Source: Zoroaster sp. YZ-2022
Taxonomy: Eukaryota; Echinodermata; Asteroidea; Forcipulatida; Zoroasteridae
Length of the DNA: 64,000 nt
Assembly: GCA_029582265.1 (NCBI GenBank)
Contig: CM055823.1
Location: forward strand, 20,642,827-20,706,826
Direction of reading: 5' to 3'
Under the pieces are notes generated by a model that had not been told where the DNA came from, ran no database searches, and saw only the letters and a program-made list of their open reading frames with translations. Positions 25,401 to 34,166 of this stretch are shown here, piece by piece. Position 1 is the first letter of the stretch. The number at the start of each line of letters is the position of its first letter. The position numbers and the translations under genes are program-made.

Positions 25401-28400
25401 CGACAAGGCAAGCTTTTTAACCGGGCCCAACTCAGGCTAATGGTACAGTGGTCAACTCGTTCATCATACTGGCACCCGACTAATGTCCGTACATGTACAA
25501 TGTACCTCCTCCATGAATGTACAGAGTACATAATTACACATTGTACATTGCAACCATACTGGCTGGGTGGATGCCGGGTGTTGATCAATATGCTTAACTT
25601 CATCCTTCATTCCGTCTACCTCTTTCAATACTCTCATAGCTTTGGTTTACGCTTGTTTTCAACTTAAAAAAACCAAAAAGTCATGATATCGAGGCAAAGT
25701 TTGTTCACATTTTGTGAGTAACATGATCCAAATCGCTTAACAAATATTTCTATTGCATATCGACAAGGTACGTGTTCTCGTTCGACCAATAAGAAAACGT
25801 TTTACGCGCTTATAGGCATTGTACACAGCGCCAGAATCTAATATTTATATTGGTTATTATGATGACGTATTGTTCTCGTTGGCCAATAGAACAAATTGTT
25901 ACGCTATGCATAGGGCATTGCACACGTGCTAACTCGCACATACCCTGAGTGCCTTCCAATGACTGGATCAAATTAGCGCGCTGGATCTTAGGATGAGAAT
26001 GTAATTCCAGTTGGACGATAATTTGTTTGGTGACAATCAGTATTTTACACGCAAATATCTAAATTACAGGTACACGTACATCATCTGACCAAAACATTTA
26101 AAGAAAAGTAGGATGCATGATATCTATTTATTTACTTATATTCATAGTTACTTTTTAATAATAATAAAGTGCAGGATTTATACCCGAAATACCGGTTTTC
26201 AAAAATAAAACCGCGGTTTTATAAAATCATCCGTTTTTGAGCCCCAGAGCGGGTCAATTTATCCCGACAGTCGAGGCTTACGTTTACTGGTCCTCATCGT
26301 ATCCTTGTTCTTCGCAACGATTATTAAAACAACCCATGATAATTAGGAACCCCGATGGATGAATTGTTATTTTAAGTCCAATTGTTAGTATCTGTTTGGC
26401 CCGCAACATACCTCAGTTCGGTAATCAATGCATTATAATTATTGTCCATTTCGTAATTACACTCTGGAATATGATATATGTTATTCTAAACGTATCCCCT
26501 TTCCGATGAAAAACAGATTAACAAGTAGGCCTATACCTAAATATACACCTATCACGTACGCCTATCACAGCGGCACGCCAACCCATTCTCAGCACAGACA
26601 CCTATTCTCATATGGGCAAGGTCAGTGGTATTCTGAGCAAATTGCGTGCATGTCCCCGGCCGTTGTATACCACTACCAGTGTATTTTAGATTGGAAATTT
26701 ACAGACACTTCGTAAGTGTTTTTAATCTTTTTATCGCCTCTTGTGTGCAAGTTGTACCGGTACGTGTTATACTCGGTTAAACCACGGTTAAACTTGCATC
26801 CTCATTATCACATTGAACAAAGGTTTACAGTTATGAATAACAAAGGAAATCCTGGCCGGAAACCACTCGGTTAAAACGCGGTGAGAATGCGGTTGAATAG
26901 CCGGCTGAAATCAAAGGGTTAAACATGGGTTAAAACACGGTTAAAAAAACATTTAACCGAGTCTCTTTATATTTTAACCGAGGAGATTTTCACAGTGCAC
27001 CTCTACATTAGATTACCAGTCAGACAGAACATTTACCAGCCAGACATTTAGGTTCCAAATGTGGTCTAAAAGTATTTGGCCAGTTGCCAGTGCTTATATA
27101 TTGTAAAATGTTAGAGGCCTGCTGGGATGGTAATTTGTAGTTTTATCTGTTTGACTGCAAATTTCCAACTTGCTCACTTAAAATAAAACTGTTTTTAAAT
27201 TAACAATAAGAATTGAAAACATTCAGAAAGAAATCCAACATTTTTGCAAAATTTCAAAAAGCAAACAAAATTGTGCAGAAAGGTCTCTCAAAATCCCTGG
27301 GGAAAAGGTTGCAGTGGGTACAAAGGGTACAGAAACTGCTTGAAAGCCCTGAAAACGAGGTTGCAGTGGGTATTTGTAATTTGTTTTCCCAGAAATATGA
27401 CCTCTGGAATAGGCTTGGGCGGTTCCGGCGGGTACCTGGTTCTACCCGATTCCAAATTGAGAATCGGAACCGCGGTTCCACAATTTTAAAGAACCGGGTA
27501 CCCACAAGAGTCGGTTCCGGAACCAAGTCCTTCAAATACCCGGTTCCCAGAGCCACGGCTCTAGTAAAATACCTGCGTCTCAGAGCCAGCTGTGAGCCGA
27601 GTCGGCAAAATACCCAACACTGAGGACCAACTCGGCTCCAATTGAAATACCCAGTTGTCTGAGCTCCAACTCTAGAGCTGAGAACCGGCTCCAGTCAAAA
27701 TACCCGATTCTCTTTAATGAGTGACCGACAAAATGTAACTCTAAACTGCAGCAAACTTGTGAAGGCGCCACACACACAGCTGATGCAAACCGCAATGTCT
27801 GTACATTATAATAGTAGTATGCATTGTGTGTCACTGAGTTGTTTATAAATTGGCCCCATAACATGGATACTTTGGTCATGGAGATGATGTTAAAAATGTT
27901 GACAGCATGTGTCCTGAGATGAGAAGTGGAGTGATCAAGGTGGCCCCGTAATATGGATAAACTTGTGACGAAGTTAACAGTCATGTTGCTAGTGTTCTTT
28001 ATGTACTTTCAATATGGCATGGACGGTAGTACGGTACCTTGTGTATAGGGGGTGGTACAATTGCTTAATTGCTCCAACCCGTGTTTATAAATTGGCCCTG
28101 TAACATGGATACTTTGGTCATCCATGGAGATGTTGTTAAAAATGTTGACAGCATGTGTCTTGAGAAGTGGCCCCGTAATATGGATAATCTTGTGACGAAT
28201 TAGTCATGTTGCTTAGTGTTCTAAATATACTTTCAATACGCATGGACGGTAGTACGGTACCTTGTGTATAAGGGGTGGTACAATTGCTTAATATTGCTCC
28301 AACCCTTGTGCAAAGCCACGATATGTACAACACGTCTTGTAAAGTTGCATACTAACGGTAGGACAATAGAAACAAATCTCTAAGTCTAACCTAGCTTAAC

Positions 28401-29516
28401 GTTTCCATAAAGTTTCTGAAACATATTTTAAATTAAACAACATTATCATCACTGCATTTGCATTTGAAAATTGAAACTCCTTTGTATCAGGGCGCAATGA
28501 AGTTTGAATAGACCGTATGTTTTATTATTGTCTTTAATCCTAACGTTTTTCCTTGAAATCTCTTGGAACCGGTTCCGACTCGGAACCGAGTTTTTTTTTT
28601 GGAACCAAACCGGCTCCAGAAATTGTGGAACTGCCCAAGCCTACTCTGGAATAAACTGGATGTCCTGAGTGTGTTTCCAAGTCATTTCTTTAAAGGGTGC
28701 ACCCCGCTAAATAGTGAGGAATTCATGTGCCAAGCTGTTTATCATAAAGTGCATGTCCTCAAATATTTATGAAAAACACAGATTTGAGGCACATTTGATG
28801 GATTGTGTAATAATGGTCAAATATCACGACCTGGGGGTCCATGACTTCCAACTTTGAGTATTTTGGATACACTAGGCCCTGAAAAAGTGGTCCTAATTCG
28901 ATTTTAAGCGCAAGGCCTTTCTCCAAGATGATGCTTTTTAGTGTGGGCGTTTTCACTAGTGTAGAGGGTGGTTTTCATCGAGATGCAAATTCTCAACAGA
29001 CCTCTGGACAATCCACATTAAATTGAGAATAAAATAAAAGGATATAGGCCTATATCAATCAATATTCTGTCTTTTGGTTTAAATTTTTTTAAGACTTCCA
29101 AGTAATTTTTTATATTTTGTATTTAGCATTGGTTGCTATGGGAGTTTATTTAGTGGGATGCACCCATAATGTGTGCAGAAACTGTTCAAAAGCCCTGGAA
29201 ATGAGGTTGCAGTGGGTATTTTAGGTTTACAGAAACTGCTCAAAAGCCGAGGTGGACTGACCGCTGAATCAAGCTTATGACTGTTTCCATTTATATTTCT
29301 CACCTCGTCCATTCAATAAATCTTTGACCATGTCCAGTGCTTCATCAACTTGGTCTTGATCGGTCACATCCAGCTGTATTGTGGTCAGTCGGCTGGAGCT
29401 GTTAGCGACGAGGTCACGTTCTCCCGTTCCATTTTTGTCATAGCAACAAGCAAAGACGTGAGCGCCAAGTTTGTCAAGATATAATGCGGTAGCATGTCCT
29501 AAACCTGTGTCACAAC
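15896..29516 (-). CDS. short-chain dehydrogenase/reductase, SDR9C-like (last four coding exons)
   Basis: Joining 29304-29516, 18479-18661, 16958-17095 and 15896-16404 gives one 347-residue open frame ending at TAA (counting the first, split Gly as 1). Every junction is phase 1 with GT/AG borders. The order of motifs is that of a classical NAD(P)-dependent SDR: glycine-rich GCDTGLG at 1-7 (its preceding Thr would be on the missing exon), LDVTD at 49-53, NNAG at 78-81, Asn103, Ser130, YCSSK with Tyr143 and Lys147, then EPGG at 172-175. The Ser-Tyr spacing of 13 is typical. MWEVN and RIVNVTSM recall mitochondrial 3-hydroxybutyrate dehydrogenase, with retinol and 17-beta-hydroxysteroid dehydrogenases as close relatives; the substrate cannot be told. 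The C-terminal tail after about 300 is basic then acidic and unlike the family core. The first coding exon, including any signal or membrane segment, was not found. Introns are 10.6, 1.4 and 0.55 kb. Confidence 0.9.
16958..17095 (-). CDS. SDR gene exon: YxxxK active site
   Basis: The acceptor TTTTTCACAG and donor GTAAG flank 138 bp encoding residues 133-178, with AYCSSKSAAFGFSNVLRMEL followed by the EPGGFKT loop. Phase 1 on both sides. Confidence 0.93.
17270..17490 (-). mobile_element. degenerate tRNA-derived SINE in an SDR intron
   Basis: The minus strand near 17485-17410 reads ATAGCTCAGTCGGAAGAGC (A-box and D-arm-like), then GGGTTGCAGGTTATAAGTCC in place of a B box. A body with ACAAAGACAAAGACAATTG-complement and a short tail follows. 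The cloverleaf is broken, so it is not a tRNA gene. Confidence 0.5.
17538..18345. mobile_element. diverged family J (TAGGGCTGTGC) element in an SDR intron
   Basis: The left end CTAAGGTGTGCTTTCGG and right end CAGCACAGCCTTAG are imperfect inverted repeats matching the family J termini at 46994 and 52155. A second right-end-like segment (GGCACAGCCTTAGATCACC) is duplicated at about 18415-18440. No clean 8-bp flanking duplication was found. Confidence 0.45.
18479..18661 (-). CDS. SDR gene exon: NNAG to catalytic Ser
   Basis: The acceptor TTCTTTTAG and donor GTAAGTTGAC flank 183 bp encoding residues 72-132. It holds LWGLVNNAG, the Asn103-bearing helix (EVNCLGHFRMVK) and GRIVNVTSM with the catalytic Ser. 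Phase 1 on both sides. Confidence 0.93.
18720..19275 (-). mobile_element. SINE-related fragments with a partial tandem duplication
   Basis: Motifs of the SINE body (CTCAGCTCCCTGGGGAGTAT) occur twice, near 19005 and 19120. The central block GGTACCCATTTTTACTCCTG lies near 19230. The arrangement is diverged from the family at 54670 and carries an internal duplication. It lies in the 10.6-kb SDR intron. Confidence 0.6.
19276..20290. other. intronic non-coding stretch with a 55-bp duplication
   Basis: A unit containing AGGGTGTCCAAATTGTTCGC and TACATGTCAATGACAGATG is repeated twice at about 19995-20105. No coding region is supported. Confidence 0.55.
20292..20872. repeat. left copy of a 570-bp direct duplication
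   Basis: This block is nearly identical to 26999-27572. It consists of about 415 bp of flank plus the first about 165 bp of the hAT-like element whose full copy starts at 27410, then breaks where the 6.1-kb element begins. The Lys-rich frame readable in both copies is a by-product of the duplication. Confidence 0.85.
21466..21645. repeat. fold-back inverted repeat with about 46-bp arms
   Basis: Arms near 21466-21512 and 21598-21645 share GGGCAAATTGTTTATT and GTTGCCGTC in inverse orientation, about 85% alike by eye. They lie in a CG-rich stretch inside the 6.1-kb element. Confidence 0.65.
22330..22546. repeat. palindrome of about 216 bp
   Basis: Two head-to-head copies of a dispersed repeat meet at about 22437. 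The inner arms GATCAGAGCATACGGATCG and their complement are almost perfect, and the outer arms (GTAAGAC...GGTGACACCAT) more diverged. A single-arm copy lies at about 43846-43995 and fragments occur at about 6865 and 30048. Confidence 0.85.
22953..23848. repeat. nested inverted repeats with an about 85-bp tandem array
   Basis: Outer arms (22953-23000 and about 23725-23763) share GTTGAGTTGCCCTCCA next to A/T runs. Inner arms 23490-23572 and 23764-23845 share CCATTCGATTTGAAAAC and GAGTCTTGGGTACCGGTA in inverse orientation. Between about 23250 and 23560, four diverged units of about 80-95 bp (GGCCATTCGATTTGAAAAC, GAGTCGCAATCGTTG) run in tandem. Confidence 0.7.
24138..24400. mobile_element. short inverted-repeat MITE
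   Basis: ACACCGCAGCGACGGGTT at the left and AACCCGTCGCTGCGGTGT at the right are perfect inverted repeats, bordered by T and A runs. The 263-bp interior is not coding. Confidence 0.75.
24440..25345. repeat. tandem array of five 188-bp units
   Basis: The motif GCCCCAAAAATGATTACGC starts at 24456, 24644, 24832, 25026 and 25214, giving periods of 188, 188, 194 and 188. The one longer unit has a 6-bp insertion of CTATGA type. Units are nearly identical, so the expansion is recent. Part of the unit (CGCTTGTTTTCAACTT, AAGTCATGATATCG) recurs once at about 25648. Confidence 0.92.
25346..26180. other. non-coding stretch inside the 6.1-kb element
   Basis: No coding region is supported. Repeated short blocks GTACGTGTTCTCGTT and ACGTATTGTTCTCGTTGG with CCAATA near 25770 and 25870 hint at an old duplication. 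Confidence 0.4.
26999..27572. repeat. right copy of the 570-bp direct duplication
   Basis: Near-identical to 20292-20872. Here the sequence continues into the complete hAT-like element, so this copy is the original context and the left copy the partial one. Confidence 0.85.
27410..28643. mobile_element. hAT-like non-autonomous element with 8-bp duplication
   Basis: The termini TAGGCTTGGGCGGTTCC and GGAACTGCCCAAGCCTA are inverted repeats, and CTCTGGAA flanks both sides exactly (27402-27409 and 28644-28651). An 8-bp duplication is the hAT hallmark. The interior has palindromic GGAACCG-rich ends and a tandem duplication of about 242 bp (27841-28320, units containing ATAAATTGGCCC and GGATACTTTGGTCAT). 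No transposase was seen. Confidence 0.85.
28652..29303. other. SDR intron, non-coding
   Basis: Nothing recognisable apart from a short fragment near 29165-29260 (CAGAAACTG, AAAAGCCC, GGTTGCAGTGGGTATTT) related to the 570-bp duplication. Confidence 0.5.
29304..29516 (-). CDS. SDR gene exon: cofactor-binding start of the fold
   Basis: The acceptor is TTTTCACAG just above 29516 and the donor is GTGAG at 29303. It encodes residues 1-71 with the glycine-rich loop, the second strand (VFACCYD) and the LDVTD adenine-contact motif. The preceding exon must end in a single G after a Thr codon. The large satellite starts only 70 bases upstream, within the preceding intron. Confidence 0.9.
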
Positions 29517-30648
29517 CTGTGAAAAGATTTGTCAACAAATAAAATCCTTATCAAGAAAGATAAATGTTTCAATCGTTGATCCTCCTTAACTGGCAAAACT
29601 GCTTCTATGAGTACGCTTACTCTCTTTGAATCAAGATATACATTAAAGGGAAGGTACAACATTGGTAATGTTGGCCAAACTGCTTCTATGAGTACGCTTA
29701 CTCTCTTTGAATCAAGATATACATGTACATTGAAGGGAAGGTACAACATTGGTAATGTTGGCCAAACTGCTTCTATGAGTACGCTTACTCTCTTTGAATC
29801 AAGATATACATTGAAGGGAAGGTACAACATTGGTAATGTTGGCAAAACTGCTTCTATGAGTATGCTTACTCTCTTTGAATCAAGATATACATTGAAGGGA
29901 AGGTACAGCATTGGTAATGTTAGCAAAACTGCTTCTGAGTATGCTTACTCTCTTTAAATCAAGATATACATTGAAGGGAAGGTACAACATTGGTAATGTT
30001 GGCTAAACTGCTGTTGGCTAAACTGCTGTTGGCTAAACTGCTACTACTCAATTGAGATTCTTACATGGTGTCACCGCAATTAGTCTTACTTATCTGTGAG
30101 TATGCTTACTCTCTTTGAATCAAGATATACATTAAAGGGAAGGTACATCAATGGTAATGTTGGCAAAACTGCTTCTATGAGTACGCTTACTGTCTTCGAA
30201 TCAAGATATACATTAAAGGGAAGGTACAACATTGGTAATGTTGGCTAAACTGCTTATATGAGTATGCTTACTCTCTTTGAATCAAGATATACATTAAAGG
30301 GAAGGTACATCAATGGTAATGTTGGCAAAACTGCTTCTATGAGTACGCTTACTGTCTTCGAATCAAGATATACATTAAAGGGAAGGTACAACATTGGTAA
30401 TGTTGGCTAAACTGCTTCTATGAGTATGCTTACTCTCTTTGAATCAAGATACATTAAAGGGAAGGTACAATGTACATTACATCACTGGTAATGTTGGCAA
30501 AACTGCTTCTATGAGTATATGCTTATTACTTTCTTTGAATCAAGACGTACATTGAAGGGAAGGTACATTATTGGTAATGTTGGCAAAACTGCTTCTACTC
30601 ATACGATTACTCATATGATTACTCTTTGCATCAAGATATACATGTACA

Positions 30649-30938
30649 TTAACCCTCCTACTATTGCTGCACTTTTGTGGGAAGTTAATATAGAGGGCAA
30701 AACCAGTCATTTGCCTGTTTTTACTGTTGACCCAAATGTGCACACAGGGGCATTTTTGACTGGATTTTACTGACATTTTGACCACCCTGAACAATACAAA
30801 ACAATCCTTTTACCAGTCAAAAACGATCGCCTCATTTTGACCTGTAAATGTACTTACTACACGTAAGGTTTGACAGTGTTTGACTTTTGGCAAGTATACC
30901 TTGACTGATTTCGACCCTTGTAGTAGTAGGAGGGTTAA
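30649..30938. mobile_element. family C TTAA-type MITE inside the satellite
   Basis: TTAACCCTCCTACTATTG at the left and GTAGTAGGAGGGTTAA at the right. It occupies the TTAA that begins a satellite unit (ACATTAA, then TTAAAGGGAAGG resumes), so the target duplication is directly visible. The interior carries repeated GTCAAAA/TTTTGACC motifs. Confidence 0.92.
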
Positions 30939-33876
30939 AGGGAAGGTACAACATTGGTAATGTTGGCCAAACTGCTTCTATGAGTATGCTTACTCTCTTT
31001 GAATCAAGATATACATTGAAGGAAAGGTACAGCATTGGTAATGTTGGCCAAACTGCTTCTATGAGTATGCTTACACTCTTTGAATCAAGATATACATTGA
31101 AGGGAAGGTACAACATTGGTAATGTTGGCAAAACTGCTTCTATGAGTATGCTTACTCTCTTTGAATCAAGATATACATTGAAGGGAAGGTACATCATTGG
31201 TAATGTTGGCCAAACTGCTTCTATGAGTATGCTTACACTCTTTGAATCAAGATATACATTGAAGGGAAGGTACATCATTGGTAATGTTGGCCAAACTGCT
31301 TCTATGAGTATGCTTACACTCTTTGAATCAAGATATACATTGAAGGGAAGGTACATCATTGGTAATGTTGGCCAAACTGCTTCTATGAGTATGCTTACAC
31401 TCTTTGAATCAAGATATACATTAAAGGGAAGGTACAGCATTGGTAATGTTGGCCAAACTGCTTCTATGAGTATGCTTACTCTCTTTGAATCAAGATATAC
31501 ATTGAAGGGAAGGTACATCATTGGTAATGTTGGCCAAACTGCTTCTATGAGTATGCTTACACTCTTTGAATCAAGATATACATTGAAGGGAAGGTACATC
31601 ATTGGTAATGTTGGCCAAACTGCTTCTATGAGTATGCTTACACTCTTTGAATCAAGATATACATTAAAGGGAAGGTACAGCATTGGTAATGTTGGCCAAA
31701 CTGCTTCTATGAGTATGCTTACTCTCTTTGAATCAAGATATACATTGAAGGGAAGGTACACATTGGTAATGTTGGCCAAACTGCTTCTATGAGTATGCTT
31801 ACACTCTTTGAATCAAGATATACATTGAAGGGAAGGTACAACATTGGTAATGTTGGCCAAACTGCTTCCATGAGTATGCTTACACTCTTTGAATCAAGAT
31901 ATACATTGAAGGGAAGGTACACATTGGTAATGTTGGCCAAACTGCTTCTATGAGTATGCTTACACTCTTTGAATCAAGATATACATTGAAGGGAAGGTAC
32001 AACATTGGTAATGTTGGCCAAACTGCTTCTATGAGTACGCTTACACTCTTTGAATCAAGATATACATTGAAGGGAAGGTACACATTGGTAATGTTGGCCA
32101 AACTGCTTCTATGAGTATGCTTACACTCTTTGAATCAAGATATACATTGAAGGGAAGGTACAACATTGGTAATGTTGGCCAAACTGCTTCTATGAGTATG
32201 CTTACACTCTTTGAATCAAGATATACATTGAAGGGAAGGTACAACATTGGTAATGTTGGCCAAACTGCTTCTATGAGTATGCTTACTCTCTTTGAATCAA
32301 GATATACATTGAAGGGAAGATACAACATTGGTAATGTTGGCCAAACTGCTTCTATGAGTACGCTTACTGTCTTCGAATCAAGATATACATTAAAGGGAAG
32401 GTACACATTGGTAATGTTGGCCAAACTGCTTCTATGAGTATGCTTACACTCTTTGAATCAAGATATACATTGAAGGGAAGGTACAACATTGGTAATGTTG
32501 GCCAAACTGCTTCTATGAGTATGCTTACTCTCTTTGAATCAAGATATACATTGAAGGGAAGGTACAACATTGGTAATGTTGGCCAAACTGCTTCTATGAG
32601 TATGCTTACACTCTTTGAATCAAGATATACATTGAAGGGAAGGTACAACATTGGTAATGTTGGCCAAACTGCTTCTATGAGTATGCTTACTCTCTTTGAA
32701 TCAAGATATACATTGAAGGGAAGATACAACATTGGTAATGTTGGCCAAACTGCTTCTATGAGTACGCTTACTGTCTTCGAATCAAGATATACATTAAAGG
32801 GAAGGTACACATTGGTAATGTTGGCCAAACTGCTTCTATGAGTATGCTTACACTCTTTGAATCAAGATATACATTGAAGGGAAGGTACAACATTGGTAAT
32901 GTTGGCCAAACTGCTTCTATGAGTATGCTTACACTCTTTGAATCAAGATATACATTGAAGGGAAGGTACAACATTGGTAATGTTGGCCAAACTGCTTCTA
33001 TGAGTATGCTTACACTCTTTGAATCAAGATATACATTGAAGGGAAGGTACAACATTGGTAATGTTGGCAAAACTGCTTCTATGAGTATGCTTACACTCTT
33101 TGAATCAAGATATACATTAAAGGGAAGGTACAACATTGGTCATGTTGGCCAAACTAATTCTTTGGGTATGCTTACTCTCTTTGAATCAAGATATACATTG
33201 AAGGGAAGGTACAACATTGGTAATGTTGGCCAAACTAATTATTTGGGTATGCTTACACTCTTTGAATCAAGATATACATTGAAGGGAAGGTACAACATTG
33301 GTAATGTTGGCCAAACTGCTTCTATGAGTATGCTTACTCTCTTTGAATCAAGATATACATTGAAGGGAAGGTACAACATTGGTCATGTTGGCCAAACTAA
33401 TTCTTTGGGTATGCTTACTCTCTTTGAATCAAGATATACATTGAAGGGAAGGTACAACATTGGTAATGTTGGCAAAACTGCTTCTATGAGTATGCTTACT
33501 CTCTTTGAATCAAGATATACGTTGAAGGGAAGATACAACATTGGTAATGTTGGCAAAACAGCTTCTATGAGTACGCTTACTGTCTTCGAATCAAGATATA
33601 CATTAAAGGGAAGGTACAACATTGGTAATGTTGGCTAAACTGCTTCTATGAGTATGCTTACTCTCTTTGAATCAAGATACATTAAAGGGAAGGTACAATG
33701 TACATTACATCACTGGTAATGTTGGCAAAACTGCTTCTATGAGTATATGCTTATTACTTTCTTTGAATCAAGACGTACATTAAAGGGAAGGTACATTATT
33801 GGTAATGTTGGCAAAACTGCTTCTACTCATACGATTACTCATATGATTACTCTTTGCATCAAGATATACATGTACA

Positions 33877-34166
33877 TTAACCCTCCTACTATTGCTGCAC
33901 TTTTGTGGGAAGTTGCTATAGAGGGCAAAACCAGTCATTTGCCTGTTTTTACTGTTGACCCAAATGTGCACACAGGGGCATTTTTGACTGGATTTTACTG
34001 ACATTTTGACCACCCTGAACAATACAAAACAATCCTTTTACCAGTCAAAAACGATCGCCTCATTTTGACCTGTAAATGTACTTACTACACGTAAGGTTTG
34101 ACAGTGTTTGACTTTTAGCAAGTATACCTTGACTGATTTCGACCCTTGTAGTAGTAGGAGGGTTAA
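33877..34166. mobile_element. second family C copy inside the satellite (duplicate of the first)
   Basis: It is 290 bp, like the copy at 30649, with only a few substitutions, and the satellite units on both sides correspond. This indicates duplication of a satellite segment together with the element, not an independent insertion. The offset is 3228 bp. Confidence 0.9.

Larger units (their letters stand above)
20873..26996. mobile_element. 6.1-kb DNA transposon-like element with subterminal repeats
   Basis: The left end TGTGAAAATCTCGCTCGG and right end CCGAGGAGATTTTCACA are inverted repeats. Both ends are followed by several copies of the motif CGGTTAAA or its complement (left about 20886-21020, right about 26775-26985), as expected of transposase-binding subterminal repeats. 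The right end reads ...CACAGTG, which recalls CACTA-type termini, but the left side does not show a matching CACTG, so the class is uncertain. No transposase was recognised; a CG-rich stretch at 21130-21660 has open frames of unknown nature. Confidence 0.6.

Noticed and set aside
20292..27572. LTR retrotransposon (570-bp direct repeats as LTRs)
   Set aside because: The repeats lack TG/CA ends, contain part of a separate hAT-like element, and the inner segment has its own inverted ends and no gag or pol frame.
30832..31779. Long open frame (about 315 codons, minus strand) and its plus-strand counterpart in the satellite
   Set aside because: They exist because the 81-bp unit is a multiple of three and lacks stops; 80-bp units and the inserted family C element break or contaminate the frame, and there is no start or splice context.
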